Origin: Spirochaetales bacterium | GTDB lineage: Bacteria > Spirochaetota > Spirochaetia > Sphaerochaetales > Sphaerochaetaceae | NCBI GenBank assembly: GCA_022771185.1 | Contig: JALFCJ010000098.1 | Location: 1 to 10,765, forward strand | Direction: 5' to 3' | DNA length: 10,765 nt | Shown: positions 6,217 to 10,765 of the stretch, in pieces | Layout of the letters: each line of letters starts with the position of its first letter | Position numbering within the stretch: position 1 is the stretch's first letter | The notes under the pieces: generated by a model | What the model saw: only the letters and a program-made list of their open reading frames with translations | Database searches by the model: none | Told to the model about the DNA's origin: nothing | Made by a program: the position numbers and the translations under genes

Positions 6217-7008
6217 ATGAATATTTTATATGCGTTTTTAGTAGTCTCTGTATTGGGACTTCTCCTTGGTGCAGGACTAGCTGTTGCAGATAAACTTTTG
6301 AAAGTTAAAAAAGATGAAAAGCTGGAGAAGCTTGAAGCCATAATGCCTGGTGCAAACTGTGGTGGCTGTGGATTTGCAGGATGCTCTGCCTATGCCGCTG
6401 CCGTTGCAGAGGGAACAGCAAAGCCTGGTCTTTGTTCCCCGGGGGGCAAGGATCTTGCTGCAAAGATGGGCGAAATAATGGGCGTCAGCGTTGAAGAGAC
6501 AGAGAGAAAAGTAGCCTTTGTCTTCTGTCAGGGTGGAAAAGACGTTACCCGAGAAGATTACAAGTATCAGGGAATCAAGGACTGTAATGCAGCTTCTCTT
6601 CTTTTCCAGGGGCCTAACGGTTGTAAGGAAGGATGCCTTCATATGGGTTCCTGTATGGCTGTTTGCCCTGTAAAGGCTATAAGCTATGACGAGAATGGAG
6701 ACGTTAAAGTAGACAAAGAAAAGTGTGTCGGTTGTGGCGCCTGCACGAAAGTCTGTCCAAACGGAGTCATTAAGCTTGTTCCTTATAGTGCTGAGTACAT
6801 CGTCGCCTGCAATAATCATGAACCAGGTGGAAAAGCAAAGAAGAATTGCTCAAAGGCATGTATTGGCTGTAAGATGTGTGTGCTGAAAGTTGAGAATTCT
6901 CCATTTACAGTTGAAAACTTCCTCTCTGTAAATGATTATTCCAAGGATCAGACTTCTTGCCCGTTTGCAGCAGAGAAGTGTCCTCAGAAATCTATTGTCA
7001 GGAGATAA
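6217..7008 (+). CDS. rnfB: Rnf complex ferredoxin-type subunit RnfB
   Basis: 263 residues. A single N-terminal helix (about 3-24) anchors it in the membrane, and the rest is a cytoplasmic Fe-S domain that takes electrons from reduced ferredoxin. An Fe-S domain with NCGGCGFAGC (Cys48, 51, 56) plus Cys73 is followed by ferredoxin-like clusters. These are Cys136/140/146/150, then CVGCGACTKVCP (Cys170/173/176/180), and CSKACIGCKMC (Cys211/215/218/221) with CP pairs near 248 and 255. This matches the RnfB arrangement. SD AAGGAGG at 6200-6206 is 10 bases before the ATG. It is the last rnf gene, and its 3' end carries the AGGAG used by the next gene. There is no terminator after it. Confidence 0.95.
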   Translation: MNILYAFLVVSVLGLLLGAGLAVADKLLKVKKDEKLEKLEAIMPGANCGGCGFAGCSAYAAAVAEGTAKPGLCSPGGKDLAAKMGEIMGVSVEETERKVAFVFCQGGKDVTREDYKYQGIKDCNAASLLFQGPNGCKEGCLHMGSCMAVCPVKAISYDENGDVKVDKEKCVGCGACTKVCPNGVIKLVPYSAEYIVACNNHEPGGKAKKNCSKACIGCKMCVLKVENSPFTVENFLSVNDYSKDQTSCPFAAEKCPQKSIVRR

Positions 7009-7011
7009 GAT

Positions 7012-8814
7012 TTGAAACTAGCCTTGGGTTTATATACTCTATTACAGACACCGCCTGCGTCTTTGTTCGATAAGACGCTGACTCTTGTTTATGAGCCTGT
7101 ACTTTCATATATGTACAATAACCCAGGGCACTTTCTTTCCCTCTATCAATCATCGAATATGATGAAACATATACAGAGGGAAAGGCCTGAATATAGATCG
7201 CTGGTGGCGACCCTTTGTAAACGAGGGGAGATAGATCCTTTGACAGGCTCTTGGTCTCAATCTGTCCTCTCTCTTCTTCCTCCAAAAGACAGAGTGTCAC
7301 AGATAGAGAAGCTTACGTCTTTTATCAGACACGAATATGGTGTTCTTCCTACCACCGCTTTTTTCTACGGGCAGGTTTGGCAGCCACTCTTTATATCTCT
7401 TTTAAAGAATGCAGGAATAGATAATGTCGTGATCTCTACATATTCCTCTGGAGACGCCCCTCTATATAGAGACGCCTTCTGGATGAATGAGCTGGGCAGA
7501 AAAGAGAAGATTTATCCCATCGATGATGATGTGGCCCGCTTGGTAGAGTCATACAGCAAGGGTGAAATAAAGTATCAGGAATTGAAAGAAAGAGTGCTAA
7601 AAAGTCTCTCGGAAGGAGATCATGACAGAACTGTATTTCTTAATATGGATCAGTTGGTGCTTGGAAAAGACAGGGAAGGAGAGGGTGAAAAACCTGGAAA
7701 CTTAGTAATCGACATACTTTCATCTTTCCCTACGACTCTTATTTCCGATATTCCTGTCCAGACTTCTGGATACCTTCCTCAGGGATGGTATGGAAGAGAT
7801 GGCCTCAAGTATTCTTTCTCTACTTTTAATGAGCTTTTGGTTTATAACGATAGCTATCGTTACTTGTACAACAGGTACATTACACTTGCTGAAGGTACCC
7901 AGTCCAGAACAAACAGGTTATTGAAAAAAGATGTGACTACAGCACTATTTAATGTTGCTACAGGTCCATTGTTTATCCATGACGTCCAGCTTTCTCCTAT
8001 GCGCTATAGGACGAGACGAGCTTTCTGGGAAAGTATAATCGGTGCTGAAAGCTTCTTTATTGAGTACACTGAAGCTCCTGCATATAGGGAATTGGATTGG
8101 GAAGATATACAACGCCCTGATATTGTAATGGCTAATAATTCATATCTTTCCATTATTTCTCCTAAAGGTGCCTCATCTCCTGAATTTGACTATATTCCTC
8201 AGAAAATAAATATCTTCGATTCCAGACTTCCTTTGGATAGGAATATTCCTGTGGGGCCGTTAAACAAGTCTTTCTCCGATATCATAAAAATAGGTGATAC
8301 AGAGTGGAGCACTCAAGACGAAATGTTCTCTTATGAGCCCTTGGATAAGAAAAGAAGTGAAATAGAATTCTTGATGGAGAATGATTCTCTTCCTTTCTTA
8401 TTGTCCAAAAGATATAAAATGAGGGCTTCTACCTTTATCCTTGATGTCCTTTTGACAAATAACTCCATATCAAAAATAGAAGGAAACTATTCTTTGGTCA
8501 TTTATCTATCTATGGATGATGCATCCCTTTCAGGCCCGGAGCAACGAATGGACATGGTCGCCAAGGGAGTGGTCAGGGCAAAGACAGTAAAGTATTCATC
8601 AAAGATGGAGGATGATCTACAAGTGATATTCTCCAGTACGTCAACTTTTACTCTCACTGAAGAAAATTTGAAGACAAAAGAAATCACAGCTCTAGGAGAA
8701 GAAGAATTTGCCCTTGGAAGAAAGATTGTTTTTACTTTCCCTCTTGAAGCGGAGGTGTATGAATCGGTAACCTATAGGTTGGTTATGCGATTACAAGGAC
8801 AGAAAAAAGAGTAG
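7012..8814 (+). CDS. GH57 4-alpha-glucanotransferase-like protein, probably catalytically inactive
   Basis: 600 residues. The layout follows the GH57 4-alpha-glucanotransferase/alpha-amylase family: an N-terminal (beta/alpha)7-like part (about 1-300), a helical bundle, then a beta-sandwich tail (about 400-600). Recognisable blocks are GEIDPLTGSWSQSVLSLLP (72-90), DRVSQIEKL (93-101) and RRAFWESIIGAES. The catalytic motifs are altered. HQP near the N-terminus is replaced by LLQTPP (10-15). The nucleophile motif WLxERVWEP is FFYGQVWQP (117-125), with Gly-Gln in place of Glu-Arg. The WHGxFGG region reads ATGPLFIHD. Asp213 in NMDQLVLG may correspond to the acid/base region. The TTG start is supported by AGGAG (7000-7004), 7 bases upstream, inside rnfB. 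It lies between rnfB and prfB with almost no spacing. The fold assignment is from memory of motifs; a carbohydrate-binding or structural role is a guess. Confidence 0.72.
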   Translation: MKLALGLYTLLQTPPASLFDKTLTLVYEPVLSYMYNNPGHFLSLYQSSNMMKHIQRERPEYRSLVATLCKRGEIDPLTGSWSQSVLSLLPPKDRVSQIEKLTSFIRHEYGVLPTTAFFYGQVWQPLFISLLKNAGIDNVVISTYSSGDAPLYRDAFWMNELGRKEKIYPIDDDVARLVESYSKGEIKYQELKERVLKSLSEGDHDRTVFLNMDQLVLGKDREGEGEKPGNLVIDILSSFPTTLISDIPVQTSGYLPQGWYGRDGLKYSFSTFNELLVYNDSYRYLYNRYITLAEGTQSRTNRLLKKDVTTALFNVATGPLFIHDVQLSPMRYRTRRAFWESIIGAESFFIEYTEAPAYRELDWEDIQRPDIVMANNSYLSIISPKGASSPEFDYIPQKINIFDSRLPLDRNIPVGPLNKSFSDIIKIGDTEWSTQDEMFSYEPLDKKRSEIEFLMENDSLPFLLSKRYKMRASTFILDVLLTNNSISKIEGNYSLVIYLSMDDASLSGPEQRMDMVAKGVVRAKTVKYSSKMEDDLQVIFSSTSTFTLTEENLKTKEITALGEEEFALGRKIVFTFPLEAEVYESVTYRLVMRLQGQKKE

Positions 8815-8843
8815 TCCTTAATAAGTAATATAGGAGAAAAAAT

Positions 8844-9948
8844 ATGTTTATTGAAAACAAAGCTCAGTTTGAAGACATAAAAGAAGAAGCCTACAACGTA
8901 TGGAGGCGTCTTTGAACAGGCGGGGACTGAAAACGAAATAAAGAAAATCGAAGAAGAGACGGCAGCCCCTGATTTTTGGAATAATCCTGAAAACGCTGAA
9001 AAGACATTCCAGAAATTAAACTCCCTTAAAGACAGCTACTATCCATGGAAAGAAATCATTGGAGAGATAGATGACCTGGGGGAGCTGATAGATTTATATA
9101 AGAGCGAAGAAGACGAAGACTTGAGAATGGAGCTGCAGAATCAGATTACAGCTCTTGAAGAGAAGTTCAGGCCTTTGAAAGTCAAGACTCTTCTGGACGG
9201 TAAGTTTGATAAGAACAATCTATACCTTTCTATCCATGCCGGAGCCGGTGGCACTGAAGCCAGCGACTGGGCAAGTATGCTTATGAGAATGTACACCAGG
9301 TGGACTGAACGTCATGGCTTTAAATGTGAAGTCTTGGACCTTGAAGAAAACGAAGGTGGAATCAAGAGCGTCACGATGAAGGTCTCCGGCGACTATGCTT
9401 TCGGATACCTAAAGGGAGAAGCCGGTGTCCATAGATTGGTAAGAATCAGCCCGTATGATGCAGCAAAGAGAAGACATACATCCTTTGCTTCTGTCTATGC
9501 TTCTGCTGAAGTCGATGACGATATAGAAATCGATATCAAGCCTGAAGACTACAGACTCGATACATATAGGGCCGGTGGCGCAGGTGGACAGCATGTCAAC
9601 AAGACAGACTCTGCCGTTAGAATCACTCACTATGCTACAGGTATTGTAGTTCAGTGTCAGAATGAAAGAAGCCAGTACATGAATAAAGATGTAGCTTTCA
9701 AAATGTTGAGGGCCAAGCTTTATGAGTATTATCAGAAAGAGAAGGAAAAGGAAAAGGAAGCCAACGCTATTGCTAAGCAGGATATTGCATGGGGTAGCCA
9801 GATCCGCTCCTATGTCTTCCAGCCATATACACTGGTAAAAGATAACAGAACAAACTACAGCACAGGAAATATTCAGGCTGTTATGGATGGTGAAATTGAC
9901 GACTTTATCGAAAGCTATCTCCATTACGCCAAGGAAAACAATCTTTAA
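8844..9948 (+). CDS. prfB: Peptide chain release factor 2 (RF2), expressed by programmed +1 frameshift
   Basis: RF2 releases the finished protein at UGA and UAA codons. The zero frame from ATG 8844 (SD AGGAG 8832-8836, 7 bases upstream) reads MFIENKAQFEDIKEEAYNVW then RRL and meets TGA at 8913. Shifting +1 after CTT continues at GAA 8914 and runs to TAA 9946-9948. The joined product is 367 residues, close to the usual 365. The +1 frame supplies the coiled-coil domain with the PDFW block, HAGAGGTEASDWA, HRLVRISPYDAAKRRHTSF (codon recognition, SPY at 202-204) and AGGAGGQHVNKTDSAVRITH, with the catalytic GGQ at 247-249. An internal TTG at 9121 would omit domain 1 and is not the real start. It follows the GH57-like gene by 29 bases. 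The SPY variant is discussed under findings. Confidence 0.95.
8902..8915 (+). promoter_or_regulatory. prfB programmed +1 frameshift site
   Basis: GGAGG (8902-8906), a 3-base gap CGT, the slippery CTT (8910-8912) and TGA (8913-8915). This is the autoregulatory arrangement known from E. coli prfB: an internal SD-like element pairs with 16S rRNA, and slow decoding of the UGA when RF2 is scarce favours slipping from CUU to UUU, so that full-length RF2 is made. The spacing equals that of E. coli. The base after the stop is A, whereas E. coli has C. Confidence 0.93.
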
Positions 9949-9967
9949 TCGAAGATTATTAATATTC

Positions 9968-10765
9968 TTGGTGTTTATACTGACTCTCTGTCCGTTGGGG
10001 GCAGAGAGTTGGCGTTATTCTATATTAGGTGAAAATGATGAATACGTGGCACTCATCGATAGTGTCATATCTCTTATGCCCTATGTAGACAATGTAGATA
10101 CAGTTGAAAGTGTGAGCCAACGCATAGAAAGAAGCGAAAGAATAAAAACAGAGAAGAAGAAAGCTGAATACTATGAGAAAGAGAATTATACTTCCCTCTC
10201 TTCTCTCTCTCAGACTCAGATTACCATTCCGGAACGACTTGAAATAGAGAAAGTGAATACTTCTTTCTCCGATTACTCTTCTTTCCTGAGGACAGGAGAT
10301 ACAGATACTTATGAATATCTACTTACTCAGAATAACCTTGATGCCTTGATATATGTAAAGAGTGAAGGCAAGGGGACGATAAGAGAGATAGAAGTAATAT
10401 ATAACGGAGAGATAATAAGAAAGGCTTTTTATACTACATCTCTCTTTTACTACGAAGAAGAAGCTCTTACCGATTACTTTACTTCTCTTCTTCTTTCCCC
10501 AGATCATAACTGGCATCATGTATATGTAGATGTGCCATCTGTATCAATAACAATTGATGGGAATGTTAAAACAACCTCCTCTGACTTAATAGTCTTGAAG
10601 AATGGACCTCATACATTCTCTCTTTCAGCTTCCGGGTATTTAGATAATACAGAGACAATTGAGATAGGAGAAGAGAGAGACATAACTCTTACTCTTTCTC
10701 CCCTCGATTCTCATCGCCTATACATATCCACACTCCCTTGGAGGTTAGATATGAGAGTGAATGGA
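9968..10765 (+). CDS. Exported PEGA-domain protein, N-terminal part (cut by window edge)
   Basis: An open frame runs without a stop from inside the prfB 3' end to the right edge, giving 266 codons from TTG 9968. The start is uncertain: TTG 9968 lacks a good SD, while NRRLLIFLVFILTLCPLGA just around it looks like a signal peptide needing the upstream arginines. That would favour ATG 9887 (weak SD, 62-base overlap with prfB) or a rare ATC start at 9941 after AAGGA (9931-9935). The signal cleavage would fall near GA|ES. A Lys/Glu-rich helical stretch follows (about 10100-10190), then a CT-rich run coding Ser/Leu/Thr, then a mixed domain. At about 10525-10700 there is a PEGA-like beta repeat (VPSVSITIDG, then KNGPHTFSLSASGY) and the likely beginning of another (LYISTLPWRLDMRVNG). 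Such proteins usually sit at the cell envelope; the function here is unknown. Confidence 0.75.
   Translation, partial: MVFILTLCPLGAESWRYSILGENDEYVALIDSVISLMPYVDNVDTVESVSQRIERSERIKTEKKKAEYYEKENYTSLSSLSQTQITIPERLEIEKVNTSFSDYSSFLRTGDTDTYEYLLTQNNLDALIYVKSEGKGTIREIEVIYNGEIIRKAFYTTSLFYYEEEALTDYFTSLLLSPDHNWHHVYVDVPSVSITIDGNVKTTSSDLIVLKNGPHTFSLSASGYLDNTETIEIGEERDITLTLSPLDSHRLYISTLPWRLDMRVNG

Noticed and set aside
8844..8915. prfB read as a broken gene or sequencing frameshift
   Set aside because: The GGAGG-CGT-CTT-TGA signal and full conservation of both halves fit the well-known programmed frameshift.
10187..10216. CT-rich run in the PEGA gene as a phase-variable tract
   Set aside because: It is imperfect, without a long pure repeat unit, and fits ordinary Ser/Leu codons.

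Overview
The window looks like a chromosomal segment of a spirochaete. This placement is an inference, probably the Treponema/Sphaerochaeta side. It rests on moderate-to-low GC, AGA/AGG-rich arginine usage, TTG and GTG starts with clear Shine-Dalgarno (SD) sequences, rnf genes in the order C-D-G-E-A-B, and a PEGA-domain exported protein. No mobile elements, CRISPR arrays, tRNA or rRNA genes were seen.

Left part, minus strand (1-1840): two tandem genes of the MgtE magnesium channel/transporter family. The upstream copy (374-1732) is complete. The second copy (from 154) runs off the left edge, so only its first 51 residues are visible. Each mgtE is preceded by a tiny ORF with its own strong SD (19 codons at 1766-1825, 29 codons at 198-287). 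The two tiny ORFs are related in sequence (shared AAGGAGAAA SD block, ATGGACG start, GGAAGTA block). Around each are complementary segments that could fold into alternative structures next to the SD of the following mgtE. In the second copy, a 7-bp hairpin that buries the SD competes with a 6-bp pairing to a segment inside the leader ORF. This resembles leader-peptide magnesium sensing as known for enterobacterial mgtL-mgtA, but attached to mgtE. It is the most interesting part of the window.

A divergent AT-rich intergenic region (about 1841-2056) carries a good sigma-70-type promoter reading right into rnfC.

Centre, plus strand (2057-7008): a complete rnf operon, rnfC-D-G-E-A-B. It encodes the membrane ferredoxin:NAD+ oxidoreductase that couples electron transfer to Na+ or H+ translocation. 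The genes overlap by 1-4 bases or are 15 bases apart. The expected flavin-attachment threonines (RnfD, RnfG), paired membrane cysteines (RnfA, RnfE) and Fe-S cysteine clusters (RnfB, RnfC) are all present.

Right part, plus strand (7012-10765): without any visible terminator the strand continues into three genes. First is a GH57 glucanotransferase-like protein whose catalytic motifs appear to be lost. Second is prfB (release factor 2), made through a programmed +1 frameshift at 8910-8915 and carrying SPY instead of SPF in the codon-recognition tripeptide. Third is an exported PEGA-domain protein cut by the right edge. The close spacing (3, 29 and about 19 bases) suggests that rnf, the GH57-like gene, prfB and the PEGA gene share at least some transcripts.
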